NCBI GenBank assembly: GCA_947454465.1
Contig: CANGJP010000017.1
Coordinates: 1-37,878, forward strand
From: Pseudomonadota bacterium
Lineage (GTDB): Bacteria > Pseudomonadota > Gammaproteobacteria > Steroidobacterales > Steroidobacteraceae
Reading direction: 5' to 3'
Length of the DNA: 37,878 nucleotides
Each line of letters starts with the position of its first letter. Position 1 is the first letter of the stretch. A program made the translations under genes and the position numbers. Shown here one piece after another: positions 1 through 8,000 of the stretch. Below the pieces are notes generated by a model. That model saw only the letters and a program-made list of their open reading frames with translations. It was not told where the DNA came from and made no database searches.

Positions 1-20
1 ACTGGTAGAGGTATACACAG

Positions 21-1244
21 GTGTTACCCCGCGCAGCCGTACAGGCATTGTCTCACTATTCATCGGCAACTGATCATGACGCGACAGCGTTAAATGAGGC
101 CGAAATCCGTTCGCTCGCAGCTCGCTTTGGTTCGCCATTGTTGGTGATCGATTGCGAACAAGTGCGTCGTCAGTACCGCGCTCTTTCTGCAGCCTTGCCC
201 GGTGTTGATCTGCACTATGCGCTTAAGCCGCTGCCGCATGCCGCTGTGGTGGCTTGTCTGCGTGATGAAGGGGCTTTCTTCGATCTGGCCACCACCGGCG
301 AGGTGGAATTGGTCAAGACCGCAGGTATTGCTCCAGAGCGTTGTATTCATACTCACCCCATCAAGCGCGACAGTGACATTCGTGATGCCCTGCGTTACGG
401 CGTGACTACCTTTGTGGCCGACAATCCCGATGAAGTGCGTAAATTTGCTCGCTATCGCAAGCGTGCTGAATTACTGATTCGTGTGTCATTCCGCAGTCCG
501 AATGCGGTGGTAGATCTTTCTAAGAAGTTTGGATGTGAAGCCGGTGCGGTGCTCGGATTGCTGGAGTTAGCCCGTTCATTGGGCGTGCGTGTGAAGGGCT
601 TGAGTTTTCACGTGGGTTCACAGGCCTGCGAGCCGTCAAAGTATGTTGAGGCGATCAATGCCTGTAATAACCTCATTGGTGAAGCGTTATTGGTCGGTCT
701 GCCAGCGCTTGAAGTGCTCGATATTGGTGGTGGTTTTCCGGTGGCCTACAACGAGCACGTTGCGCCGATTGACGAATTTTGTGCCCCGATTCGTGAGGCG
801 TTGGCTAAATTGCCAAAGCATGTACGCTTGATTGCTGAGCCGGGCCGGTTCCTGTCGGCTCCAGCGGGTATTGCGGTGTCTACGGTGATGGGTAAGGCTA
901 AACGCGATGGCCGTTGGTGGTATTACTTGGATGACGGCGTGTACGGCTCTTACAGCGGTCAGATGTTTGATCATGCCAAGTACCCCGTGTCAGCCTTAAA
1001 AGACAGTTCACTGACCTTCCCGAGTGTCTTGACGGGCCCCACCTGCGATTCTATTGACGTGATTGATGACAATATCGAGCTGCCTGAGTTGGATATCGGC
1101 GACTTGATTGTGGGCCGAATGATGGGTGCGTATACCTGGGCCAGCGCGACGGATTTCAATTTCTTCCGCCGCGCTAAAGTGGTGGTAGTCAACGAGCGTC
1201 CTGCCGCTGAAGGCCGTATCGTTAAGTTACAGCGCCGCCGCTAG
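21..1244 (+). CDS. Fold-III PLP-dependent decarboxylase, ornithine decarboxylase type
   Basis: This 407-residue protein has the alanine-racemase-like barrel of eukaryotic-type ornithine/lysine/diaminopimelate decarboxylases. Visible motifs: the PLP lysine in HYALKPLPH (K69), HVGSQ (197-201), the glycine loop DIGGGFP (234-240), the phosphate-binding EPGR (273-276), and GPTCDSID (339-346) with the Cys that acts across the dimer interface. The TCDS form is typical of ornithine-type enzymes; diaminopimelate decarboxylases usually have CES. The likely reaction is ornithine to putrescine in the cytoplasm, but a mixed lysine/ornithine activity is possible because specificity rests on residues I cannot judge. 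The start is GTG at 21, preceded by an AGAGG-like site about 9 nt upstream and an in-frame TAG at 6-8, so the gene is complete. The next gene lies about 140 bp away and is not obviously coupled. Confidence 0.88.
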   Translation: MLPRAAVQALSHYSSATDHDATALNEAEIRSLAARFGSPLLVIDCEQVRRQYRALSAALPGVDLHYALKPLPHAAVVACLRDEGAFFDLATTGEVELVKTAGIAPERCIHTHPIKRDSDIRDALRYGVTTFVADNPDEVRKFARYRKRAELLIRVSFRSPNAVVDLSKKFGCEAGAVLGLLELARSLGVRVKGLSFHVGSQACEPSKYVEAINACNNLIGEALLVGLPALEVLDIGGGFPVAYNEHVAPIDEFCAPIREALAKLPKHVRLIAEPGRFLSAPAGIAVSTVMGKAKRDGRWWYYLDDGVYGSYSGQMFDHAKYPVSALKDSSLTFPSVLTGPTCDSIDVIDDNIELPELDIGDLIVGRMMGAYTWASATDFNFFRRAKVVVVNERPAAEGRIVKLQRRR

Positions 1245-1263
1245 GCCCTAAGGGTTGTTGTCA

Positions 1264-1283
1264 CGCGCTGTATCTCCAGCGCG
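1264..1283 (+). terminator. GC-rich hairpin after the decarboxylase gene
   Basis: CGCGCTG (1264-1270) pairs perfectly with CAGCGCG (1277-1283) across a 6-nt loop, 20 nt after the decarboxylase stop codon. No T tract follows, so it is at best a weak or Rho-assisted terminator. A second hairpin, CTGATT/AATCAG, lies at 1308-1324. Confidence 0.35.
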
Positions 1284-1385
1284 AGCCATTTAAATTGGGT
1301 ATTGGGTCTGATTTGTAGAATCAGGGCTTGCTAATGACCTGTCATTTGGGGTTAGCTACTGCTTATCTTCTGCTTACGGTGCGTC

Positions 1386-1964
1386 ATGACTCCACCCGTT
1401 GAGCCTTCAGAATTTCTGATCACCCGACGTTCCCTGCTCGGTATGGCTGCTAGCTTGGCCTTGCTAAGTCCCTTTGCGAGTTTGCGCGCGCAGACTCCTT
1501 GGTCAAATCCTGCAGCTGATCGGTCCCTGCATTTTGTTCACACTCATACTGGCGAAACACTGGCTGTGAATTACTGGTGTGACGGCGCCTTTCAAAGCCA
1601 ATGCCTGGCGCCACTCAATCATTTTTTACGTGATTTTCGCACTAATGAGATGATCGGTATGGACGTGGGGCTGTTGGATATTCTGTATGAGTTGCAGGAC
1701 CTCGCGGACCGCGATGCAACCTTCGAAGTCATTTCTGCTTATCGATCACCACAAACCAATGCGTTGCTGCGGAAAAGTTCTTCCGAGGTTGCGCAGAAGA
1801 GTTTGCACATAGAAGGTAAGGCCATAGATATTCGCATCAGTGGCTTTTCGTCTAAGAAGTTGCAGCAGTTGGCCCTAACGCATCAGCGGGGTGGTGTGGG
1901 CTTTTATGCCAAGTCGGATTTTGTGCATGTCGATACAGGAAGGATTCGCAGTTGGGTAGGCTAG
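1386..1964 (+). CDS. MepK/YcbK-like murein endopeptidase (DUF882, M15 fold), Tat exported
   Basis: A 192-residue protein of the YcbK/MepK family, zinc peptidases that in E. coli cut meso-DAP crosslinks (3-3, and to a lesser extent 4-3) in peptidoglycan. The N-terminus carries a twin-arginine signal: ITRRSLLGMAAS, then a hydrophobic stretch ending near LRAQ, so export in folded form to the periplasm is expected. Family motifs are present: SAYRSPQTN, the metal-ligand segment HIEGKAIDIR, and FVHVDTGRIRSW at the C-terminus. The start is ATG at 1386, with only a weak ribosome site. It faces an LdtD-like transpeptidase gene that ends 21 bp away on the other strand. One enzyme would make 3-3 crosslinks and the other would cut them, so the pairing makes functional sense; in E. 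coli the two genes (ycbB, ycbK) are adjacent in tandem rather than convergent. Confidence 0.85.
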   Translation: MTPPVEPSEFLITRRSLLGMAASLALLSPFASLRAQTPWSNPAADRSLHFVHTHTGETLAVNYWCDGAFQSQCLAPLNHFLRDFRTNEMIGMDVGLLDILYELQDLADRDATFEVISAYRSPQTNALLRKSSSEVAQKSLHIEGKAIDIRISGFSSKKLQQLALTHQRGGVGFYAKSDFVHVDTGRIRSWVG

Positions 1965-1980
1965 CGGTCTAGCAACCGCT
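1963..1980. terminator. Small hairpin at the convergent ycbK/ycbB-like junction
   Basis: AGCGGT (1963-1968) and ACCGCT (1975-1980) form a perfect 6-bp stem in the short gap between two convergent genes. It could serve both strands, but neither side has a T run. Confidence 0.3.
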
Positions 1981-1985
1981 GCGTA

Positions 1986-3689
1986 TCACAGTAGTGCGGC
2001 GAGTTTGGCGTCATGTCCATAAATGTCCTCGAAAAACTGCACAACCCCAGACTCTAACGGCATGACCGTACCGTAAACAATCATAACGGGAATGGGTTTA
2101 ATCAAATTCACGCGCTGGTTGGCCTCGCCTTGTAGGGCTGCCGTTATGTTTTCTTGATGCCAAGGTTCGGCAGCGTTACTCAGTACATATTCCGCCAGCG
2201 CTAGCGTGTTGCTCACGCGAATGCAGCCATGACTAAAAGCACGGCGGGATTCATTGAATAATTGTTGTGCTGGTGTGGAGTGTAAGTAGACGTTGTACTT
2301 ATTTGGCAGCATGAATTTGATATTACCGAGCGCATTGTCCTCGCCGGGACGTTGTCGAATGCGGATTTTTCCGGTGGCAAGTTGGTTGATGTTTTCTAAG
2401 GTTGCCGGTACGACAGGAGATTGGTCACTTTGCCCTTTGACCAACTCGAAATGGTGTTGTTCAAGATAATTGGGATTGCGTCGGATATTCGGCAGCAGTT
2501 CGCGCTGGGTGATACTGAGTGGTACATCCCAATAAGGGCGAAACACCATATACTTCATCTCGCCCAGAAAAACTGGTGTTTGAGTATGCTCGAAAGCCTG
2601 TCCCACAATCACTTCCATGCGTAGCAAATTGGCTTCAGTATCGTCTGTAGACTTGAATGCAAATAATTTAAATTGCGGGATATTCACCACGATCATGGGC
2701 GATTGTAGAGGCGGTAACCAGCGCCATCTTTCTAGTGTTAACTCAATTTGCTGAACCCGTTTAGAGAAGGGGGTGGTTAACGCCTTGAAGGTCTGTGGGC
2801 CCAGAATTCCATCAGCAGTCAGTCCGTGTCGGAATTGGTAATTTTTTAGGGCTTGAACCAGCAAGGGGTCGAACCGGGTATCGTCTAACTCAGTGTGGTT
2901 GTTTGTTTCGGTAGCGCTTGCGGTTAAATCCTGTTCTGCAAGTAGTAAACGACGAAGGGCGGGCACATCGCTATAACTGTCACCCTGTTTGATAGAAGTG
3001 CTTGTGGGTTTACGCAGCTGTACCCATTCGGGATGTTCGGCCAGGGTTTGATACCGTGTCAAAGCGGATTTCAGTAAACGATAGTGCGTGAATTGGGGCT
3101 CCAGCTTTTCTATGTCCGTGTAAAGATCATGGCTTTTAGAAAGGTTGATTAATGTGGATGCAACATCCAGTTCCTGATTGCGAGTGATTGGAAGGTTGAA
3201 CCCGACTTGCCGTGGGTCAATACGGCCGTAATGAAGGTGGCGAATGAAGCGTACGGCGACGGTACTTATTGCGATGTCGAGTGCCGCCTGCTGTTGAGCT
3301 GTTATCGACTTTCCAGGTCTAGATAAATCCATCAGATGAGCGGTCAGTGAGTTGGCTTCATAGTCTGCCGTATTCAATCCATACGTCGCAGCCTGATTTA
3401 ATACATTGAGCAGTGCCAGCGCAGAGGGCGTGACTCTATCATTGATAAACCAAAGTGGCGTGGTGCTATTGGGTGAGTACAGTGTGGCCAGTACTGCATA
3501 TTCCTCGCTGAAGTCGCTTTTATGGAGTAAGGACGACTGTTTGTTGTTCAATATCGATTGAATAAACTGAGGGGCATCTTGATCTGCACTTGGCTTGTTA
3601 GCACTTAGTGCATCACTGGTAACGAATATGCCAAGAGACTGAAGCGTCAGAATTAAAATCAGGCACAATGTGATCTTGGGATTGGGCAT
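1986..3689 (-). CDS. ldtD: L,D-transpeptidase, LdtD/YcbB type
   Basis: A 567-residue periplasmic enzyme that forms 3-3 (DAP-DAP) crosslinks in peptidoglycan. Order of parts: a signal peptide (about 1-29, hydrophobic core LCLILILTLQ), an N-terminal scaffold domain, a peptidoglycan-binding domain (about 237-305, with YQFRHGLTADGILGPQTF), and a YkuD catalytic domain from about 330. The catalytic motif SHGCIRVSN places the nucleophilic cysteine at C489 with H487 close by. Length and layout match the large YcbB type rather than the short ErfK types. The start codon is ATG at 3689. It is divergent from the ComB-like gene (33-bp gap) and convergent with the MepK-like gene. Confidence 0.9.
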   Translation of the reverse strand: MPNPKITLCLILILTLQSLGIFVTSDALSANKPSADQDAPQFIQSILNNKQSSLLHKSDFSEEYAVLATLYSPNSTTPLWFINDRVTPSALALLNVLNQAATYGLNTADYEANSLTAHLMDLSRPGKSITAQQQAALDIAISTVAVRFIRHLHYGRIDPRQVGFNLPITRNQELDVASTLINLSKSHDLYTDIEKLEPQFTHYRLLKSALTRYQTLAEHPEWVQLRKPTSTSIKQGDSYSDVPALRRLLLAEQDLTASATETNNHTELDDTRFDPLLVQALKNYQFRHGLTADGILGPQTFKALTTPFSKRVQQIELTLERWRWLPPLQSPMIVVNIPQFKLFAFKSTDDTEANLLRMEVIVGQAFEHTQTPVFLGEMKYMVFRPYWDVPLSITQRELLPNIRRNPNYLEQHHFELVKGQSDQSPVVPATLENINQLATGKIRIRQRPGEDNALGNIKFMLPNKYNVYLHSTPAQQLFNESRRAFSHGCIRVSNTLALAEYVLSNAAEPWHQENITAALQGEANQRVNLIKPIPVMIVYGTVMPLESGVVQFFEDIYGHDAKLAALL

Positions 3690-3722
3690 GTTGATATTCT
3701 AGCGGTGGTTTAGTGATTTGAT

Positions 3723-4421
3723 ATGAAGATTGTGGTGAATGATTTTGTTGAGGGAGCCAAAGCGGCACGCGGTATCGCTGTCATTATTGATGTATTTCGC
3801 GCCTTTTCCTTAGCGGCTTACGCATTTGATGCAGGTGTTTCGGCGATATTTCCTGTCGCTGAAGTCACTGAGGCTTGGCAACTTAAGCAGGCACGGCCCA
3901 TGCGGTTATTGCTTGGGGAGCGTCATGCGCAACCCTTGGAAGGGTTTGATGGTGGTAATTCCCCTGCACAATTGAGCCGTTGGCAGTTGGCCGGTAGAGA
4001 GGTTATTCATACCACGCATGCTGGTACTCAAGGATTGATCAATGCGTTACATGCCGATGAGGTGTTAACAGGAGCGTTAGTTAATGCATCCGCTATTGTG
4101 CGTTACATTAAGCAGCGCTCACCCCAACAAGTGACCTTAGTGCGAATGGGCTATGCGGCGCGCGAGCGCTGTCTCGAAGATGACCTGTGTGCGGAACTGC
4201 TGGTATCGCTGTTGCGCGGTGAAGCATTCCCCTTAGATGATTTGCAGCAACGGTTGCGGATGGCGCCCGCGGCAGCAAAATTTTTTGATTCTCAATGCCA
4301 GGCCTACGCGCCACTGGCGGATTTTGAACTGTGTACTGCTGTCGATTGCTTCGATTTTGTTTTACGGCTTGATCAGCAAGCCCGCCCATGGCGATTGCAG
4401 CGATGGGATGTGCCCCGTTAG
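3723..4421 (+). CDS. ComB-family 2-phosphosulfolactate phosphatase-like protein
   Basis: 232 residues recognisable as the ComB family (Mg-dependent acid phosphatase fold; named for 2-phosphosulfolactate phosphatase of coenzyme M synthesis). Features include the N-terminal VIIDVFRAFS segment, LLLGERHAQPLEGFDGGNSP, and the HTTHAGTQG loop around residue 100 that resembles the family's TTNGT-type active-site segment. Bacterial members are widespread and most have no proven role; I see no ComA or ComC partner here, so 2-phosphosulfolactate need not be the substrate. It is the first of three close + strand genes (gap of about 50 bp to the HAD gene). The start at 3723 has no strong ribosome site. 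Confidence 0.75.
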   Translation: MKIVVNDFVEGAKAARGIAVIIDVFRAFSLAAYAFDAGVSAIFPVAEVTEAWQLKQARPMRLLLGERHAQPLEGFDGGNSPAQLSRWQLAGREVIHTTHAGTQGLINALHADEVLTGALVNASAIVRYIKQRSPQQVTLVRMGYAARERCLEDDLCAELLVSLLRGEAFPLDDLQQRLRMAPAAAKFFDSQCQAYAPLADFELCTAVDCFDFVLRLDQQARPWRLQRWDVPR

Positions 4422-4471
4422 GGTGCTGTGCATTGTTTGGTTAAGAACAGCGAATGTAAGGGGTAATGTAA

Positions 4472-5086
4472 GTGATGAAAGCCAATCATTCTGATCCTAT
4501 TGATACCGTTGTTTTTGATGTGGGGCGTGTGCTGGTGGCGCTAGATTTTGAGTCTCTGCTCAGTTGTATAGGGCGGTCTTCTCGGTCATACACCATGCCG
4601 GAAGTCATAGCGGCGATTGATCTGGATGCGCATGAGCGCGGTGAATTTGATGGCCATGTTTTGGTGGATCGTTTGCATGCGCTGACGCCTAGTGTAGAAC
4701 GCAGTGAAATTCATCGTGAGTGGTTGGGTATGTTTGATCCGGTATTGCCGATGTTTGCATTGGCGCGGCAGCTGAAGCAGCGATATCGCGTATACCTGCT
4801 AAGTAATGTAGGTGATTTGCACTGGGCGCACTTGAATACGAAGTATGACCTGATAGGTGCTGTGCATGATGTCATGCCATCTTTTAAGACGGGCGTCATC
4901 AAGCCGGACACTCGAATTTACCAATTGGCCGAAGAGCGGTTTAATCTGAAGCCACAGCGTACAGTGTTCGTCGATGATTTGTTGCCTAATGTGAATGCTG
5001 CAAAGCAGCGTGGTTGGCATGCAGTTCACCACCGTTCACCTGAGGCAACTGTTCAGTATTTGCGTGATTTAGGCGTGGAGTGCTAA
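4472..5086 (+). CDS. HAD-superfamily phosphatase, YihX-like
   Basis: A 204-residue HAD subfamily IA hydrolase. Motif I reads VVFDVGRVL, with the nucleophile at D16 and glycine in the place of the usual second aspartate. This DxG variant is seen in YihX-type sugar-phosphate phosphatases (alpha-glucose-1-phosphatase in E. coli). Motif II is LLSNVGD, the motif III lysine lies in FKTGVIKPD, and motif IV is VFVDDLLPN. The substrate cannot be read from sequence. A GTG at 4472 and an ATG at 4475 are both possible starts; AAGGGG at 4458-4463 suits the GTG better (8-nt spacing). It sits between the ComB-like gene and the DUF486 gene, only 3 bp before the latter. Confidence 0.82.
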   Translation: MMKANHSDPIDTVVFDVGRVLVALDFESLLSCIGRSSRSYTMPEVIAAIDLDAHERGEFDGHVLVDRLHALTPSVERSEIHREWLGMFDPVLPMFALARQLKQRYRVYLLSNVGDLHWAHLNTKYDLIGAVHDVMPSFKTGVIKPDTRIYQLAEERFNLKPQRTVFVDDLLPNVNAAKQRGWHAVHHRSPEATVQYLRDLGVEC

Positions 5087-5089
5087 AGC

Positions 5090-5431
5090 ATGGCGGTCAC
5101 ATGGCGTACTGTGCTGTTATTGGTGTGTTCCAATGTATTTATGACTTTTGCGTGGTACGCGCACTTAAAAAATTTGGCATCCAAGCCTTGGTATGTGGCG
5201 GCGTTTGTGAGTTGGGGTATCGCGTTGTTTGAATATCTCTTGCAGGTGCCCGCCAACCGTATTGGTTACACCGTGCTGACATTACCACAGTTGAAGATCA
5301 TTCAAGAAGTGATCACGTTAAGTGTGTTTGTCCCCTTTGTTGTTTTGTATATGCGCCAGCCCATCAAGCTGGATTATTTGTGGGCGTCTTTGTGCATGAT
5401 GGGCGCGGTGTATTTTATTTTTCGCAAATAG
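5090..5431 (+). CDS. DUF486 / DMT-like small membrane protein
   Basis: 113 residues with four predicted membrane helices (about 5-22, 32-50, 63-83, 93-111), matching the DUF486 family of short drug/metabolite-transporter-like proteins. The phrase LFEYLLQVPANRIGY is characteristic of the family. Function is unknown; four-helix DMT proteins generally act as dimers. It starts 3 bp after the HAD gene, so the two are probably co-translated. Confidence 0.82.
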   Translation: MAVTWRTVLLLVCSNVFMTFAWYAHLKNLASKPWYVAAFVSWGIALFEYLLQVPANRIGYTVLTLPQLKIIQEVITLSVFVPFVVLYMRQPIKLDYLWASLCMMGAVYFIFRK

Positions 5432-5480
5432 CGTTTCATTGTCATTTCGATGTGTGGTGCGTTACATTGACAGCCACGCT

Positions 5481-5500
5481 GATTCTAGTTCGGCAGAATC
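5481..5500. repeat. Short inverted repeat upstream of the DUF4399 gene
   Basis: GATTCT (5481-5486) and AGAATC (5495-5500) form a 6-bp dyad in the 196-bp gap between the DUF486 and DUF4399 genes. It may be a weak terminator for the upstream genes or an operator. The rest of the gap is AT-rich and probably holds the DUF4399 promoter. Confidence 0.25.
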
Positions 5501-5627
5501 TCATATAGGCTGATATGCAAATAATTGTCAGGACTGACGGTTTCGGCTCAATTTATCGATCATTATGTTTTTTAATACACAAAAATGAATTTTCAACGAC
5601 TAAGTGCTCACTGCATTGGAGGATGAA

Positions 5628-6062
5628 ATGAAAAAATTAGTGTTGTCGATTGCTTTGGTGGCTTCAACTGTGGGTATTGCTGCTGCCCAGATGCCTGCGC
5701 GCTCTGCTGCCCCAGCAGGCACGGAGGTTTATCTGATTGCACCCGCCGATGGCGCTGCCGTTAAGAATCCCGTGGTGGTTCGGTTTGGGCTGAAGGGGAT
5801 GGGCATTGCGCCTGCTGGTATACAGATGGACAACACAGGCCACCATCATTTGTTTGTTGATACTGATTTGCCTACGGACATGAGTAAACCGATCGGTATG
5901 ATTGATAACAAGATCATTCACTTTGGTAAAGGACAAACAGAAACAACGCTGACCCTGCCACCAGGTAAGCATACGCTACAGCTATTATTGGGTGATTATC
6001 TGCATGTTCCTAATGCTGAGCCTATGGTCTCCAAGAAAATCACCATTACGGTGACCGAATAG
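5628..6062 (+). CDS. Secreted DUF4399 protein
   Basis: A 144-residue exported protein with a Sec signal peptide (MKKLVLSIALVASTVGIAAA, likely cut before QMP). The mature part has the DUF4399 pattern: YLIAPADGAAVKNPVVVRFGLKGMGIAPAG, a GHHHLFVD segment, IHFGKGQTE, LPPGKHTLQLLLGD and a beta-strand C-terminus, suggesting a small Ig-like beta-sandwich. The conserved histidines suggest metal binding, but this is inference. The start is ATG at 5628 rather than an upstream GTG at 5604, because GGAGGA lies at 5618-5623 and the signal peptide starts there. It is followed by its own terminator, so it appears to be a single-gene unit. Confidence 0.8.
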   Translation: MKKLVLSIALVASTVGIAAAQMPARSAAPAGTEVYLIAPADGAAVKNPVVVRFGLKGMGIAPAGIQMDNTGHHHLFVDTDLPTDMSKPIGMIDNKIIHFGKGQTETTLTLPPGKHTLQLLLGDYLHVPNAEPMVSKKITITVTE

Positions 6063-6072
6063 TATTTCTAAT

Positions 6073-6107
6073 AAGCCTGTGGTTTGCGTGACTGCAGGCT
6101 TTCTTTT
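6073..6107 (+). terminator. Rho-independent terminator after the DUF4399 gene
   Basis: AAGCCTG (6073-6079) pairs with CAGGCTT (6095-6101), followed by the T-rich TCTTTT. It begins 10 nt after the stop codon and precedes the end of the opposing epmA gene. Confidence 0.65.
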
Positions 6108-6136
6108 GATAGCAAGGGTTTGTCGGGGTTGATTTT

Positions 6137-7087
6137 TTAAGCTCGCGTGTAACTAAAGGCGATCACTTCATCGATATGACGCGCACCCGTGGCGCACATC
6201 AAGACTCGGTCAAAACCCAGCGCTACGCCAGCACATGCGGGTAATCCATGTTGCAGGGCTGACAAGAAATGCTCATCCATAGGCATCAGGGGTAGTTTGC
6301 GGCGTTGCCGCTCTTCTAGGTCTTGAGTGAATCGTTGTTGCTGTTCCACAGCGTCACCTAACTCATGAAAACCATTGGCCAATTCAAGGCCATCTAAATA
6401 CAACTCAAAGCGAGAGGCTACGTGGCCGCGGACCCGGGCAAGTGATGCCTGCGATGCAGGATAATCATAGATAAAGGTTGGACTATCTTTGCCTAGTAAG
6501 GGGCCAACTTGTACGGCCATGATGAGGTCTAGTAATCCATCGCGATCTTGGTGGAGCGGTCTCGGTACATCAATGTTTGCCTGTTGTAGGCTGGCTAAAA
6601 TAGTCGCAGTGTCATCATTTAGTGCATCAATCTTCGCGTGATGGAGCAATGCTTCTTGATAGCTGATTCGTTCACTGGGCTGTAAGCAGCGATCCGGTAT
6701 AAGACGCTGCAGTAGTCGTTCAACATCATCCATCAGTTGGTGATGATCAAGACCCAGTCGATACCATTCAATCATCGTGAATTCAGGATTGTGATGGCGG
6801 CCTAATTCCCCGTCGCGGTAGACGCGCACTATCTGATAAATGTCACCGCTGCCTGCTGCAAGCAGTCGTTTCATCGCATATTCTGGTGAGGTATGTAGGA
6901 AGGCTTGTTTGCCGCATACTTGTGCTTGGATGCTAGATAGATGAATGTCGCTGACGGCGGCATGAGATAGCGTTGGGGTTTCAACCTCAAGCGTCTCAGT
7001 TTCTGCAAAATACGCGCGAGCGAGCTGCAGTAATTTTGCTCTTGTTTTCAGTGTGGCCAGACTGGCTGACGGTAACCATTCAGACAT
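6137..7087 (-). CDS. epmA: EF-P beta-lysylation protein EpmA (PoxA/GenX)
   Basis: A class II lysyl-tRNA-synthetase-like enzyme without an anticodon-binding domain. It attaches (R)-beta-lysine to a conserved lysine of elongation factor P, helping ribosomes at polyproline stretches. Motif 2 is visible as EFTMIEWYR and motif 3 as GVALGFDRVLM; the N-terminal EVETPTLS and SDIHL match E. coli EpmA. I chose the ATG at 7087 (316 residues) because MSEWLPSASL aligns with the E. coli start; an ATG at 7114 would add nine residues. The chosen start overlaps the psd stop codon by 8 nt (ATGTCTGA), indicating translational coupling. It is the last gene of the sco1-like/psd/epmA operon. EpmB and EF-P genes are not in the window. 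Confidence 0.92.
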   Translation of the reverse strand: MSEWLPSASLATLKTRAKLLQLARAYFAETETLEVETPTLSHAAVSDIHLSSIQAQVCGKQAFLHTSPEYAMKRLLAAGSGDIYQIVRVYRDGELGRHHNPEFTMIEWYRLGLDHHQLMDDVERLLQRLIPDRCLQPSERISYQEALLHHAKIDALNDDTATILASLQQANIDVPRPLHQDRDGLLDLIMAVQVGPLLGKDSPTFIYDYPASQASLARVRGHVASRFELYLDGLELANGFHELGDAVEQQQRFTQDLEERQRRKLPLMPMDEHFLSALQHGLPACAGVALGFDRVLMCATGARHIDEVIAFSYTRA

Positions 7088-8000
7088 GGGCGGTCTGTTC
7101 GGTTGAAGCTGCATTCACAAGTCGGGCGATAGACTCACCCAAACGTACCACGGCACCGGCTTTAATATCTGCATTCCAAACAATTTGATTCGGCTCAAAT
7201 AACAGGATAACGGTCGATCCCATATTAAAACGACCAGCCTCATCGCCTTTTTCTAAGGTGTGGCCCGCTCCTTGTGAAATATGCATTGGCGCACCGCAAC
7301 GTCGTGGTGGCGGATTGATCTCACCTGCCCAGACGCTTTCGATGCTACCGACAAATAGCGCACCCACAAACACCATGGCGAATTGTGAGTCCTGATGAGT
7401 GAGGAAATTACAAATAACACGTTCGTTGCGAGCAAATAATCCAGGAACAGCGCGTGCCGTGGCGGCATTCACGCTAAATAATTCACCCGGTACGTATAGC
7501 GTGTCTTGTACAGTGCCAGCCAGCGGCATGTGCATGCGGTGGTAGTTGTAAGGTGCAAGATAGATGCAGGCAAAGTGACCGCCTTGGTAGCGTTGCTCGA
7601 GCTGTTTATCGCCGCCAAGTAATGCCAGCAACGAGTAATGATGTCCTTTTGCTTGGATGACTTGGTCACCATTGATAGCGCCGCACTGGCTGACGGTGCC
7701 ATCGACAGGGCTGACTACGATCTGTCTGTCTAGATCAATGGGGCGAGCGTCTTTTTTAAGAGCGCGTGTGAAAAAGGCATTGAAGCTTTCATAAGTCATA
7801 GGATCGCTTTGTACCGCATCACTCATGTCGATGTGATAAAAGCGCAAGAAGATTTTGATACTTAGCGTTCGTAATATTGGGTGGCGTTGTCGCATCAGTG
7901 CATATATCGCACGAGATAATAAATGCTTTGGTAATAGCTGTTGTGCGAGCGCAAAGAGCTCGTCACCAATGCGGGTGGTACCGGTGAGAGGTGATGTCAT
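7080..8000 (-). CDS. psd: Phosphatidylserine decarboxylase proenzyme
   Basis: 306 residues, catalysing phosphatidylserine to phosphatidylethanolamine at the inner membrane. The enzyme is made as a proenzyme that cuts itself to give a pyruvoyl cofactor. The cleavage motif reads MGST (260-263) where E. coli has LGST; cleavage would fall between G261 and S262. The triad residues are visible as D100 in VSPVDGTV and H157 in YHRMHMP. Its ATG overlaps the stop codon of the SCO1-like gene (TAATG), and its own stop lies inside the epmA start region, so three genes are tightly coupled. psd next to epmA is also seen in enterobacteria. Confidence 0.95.
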   Translation of the reverse strand: MTSPLTGTTRIGDELFALAQQLLPKHLLSRAIYALMRQRHPILRTLSIKIFLRFYHIDMSDAVQSDPMTYESFNAFFTRALKKDARPIDLDRQIVVSPVDGTVSQCGAINGDQVIQAKGHHYSLLALLGGDKQLEQRYQGGHFACIYLAPYNYHRMHMPLAGTVQDTLYVPGELFSVNAATARAVPGLFARNERVICNFLTHQDSQFAMVFVGALFVGSIESVWAGEINPPPRRCGAPMHISQGAGHTLEKGDEAGRFNMGSTVILLFEPNQIVWNADIKAGAVVRLGESIARLVNAASTEQTAHV

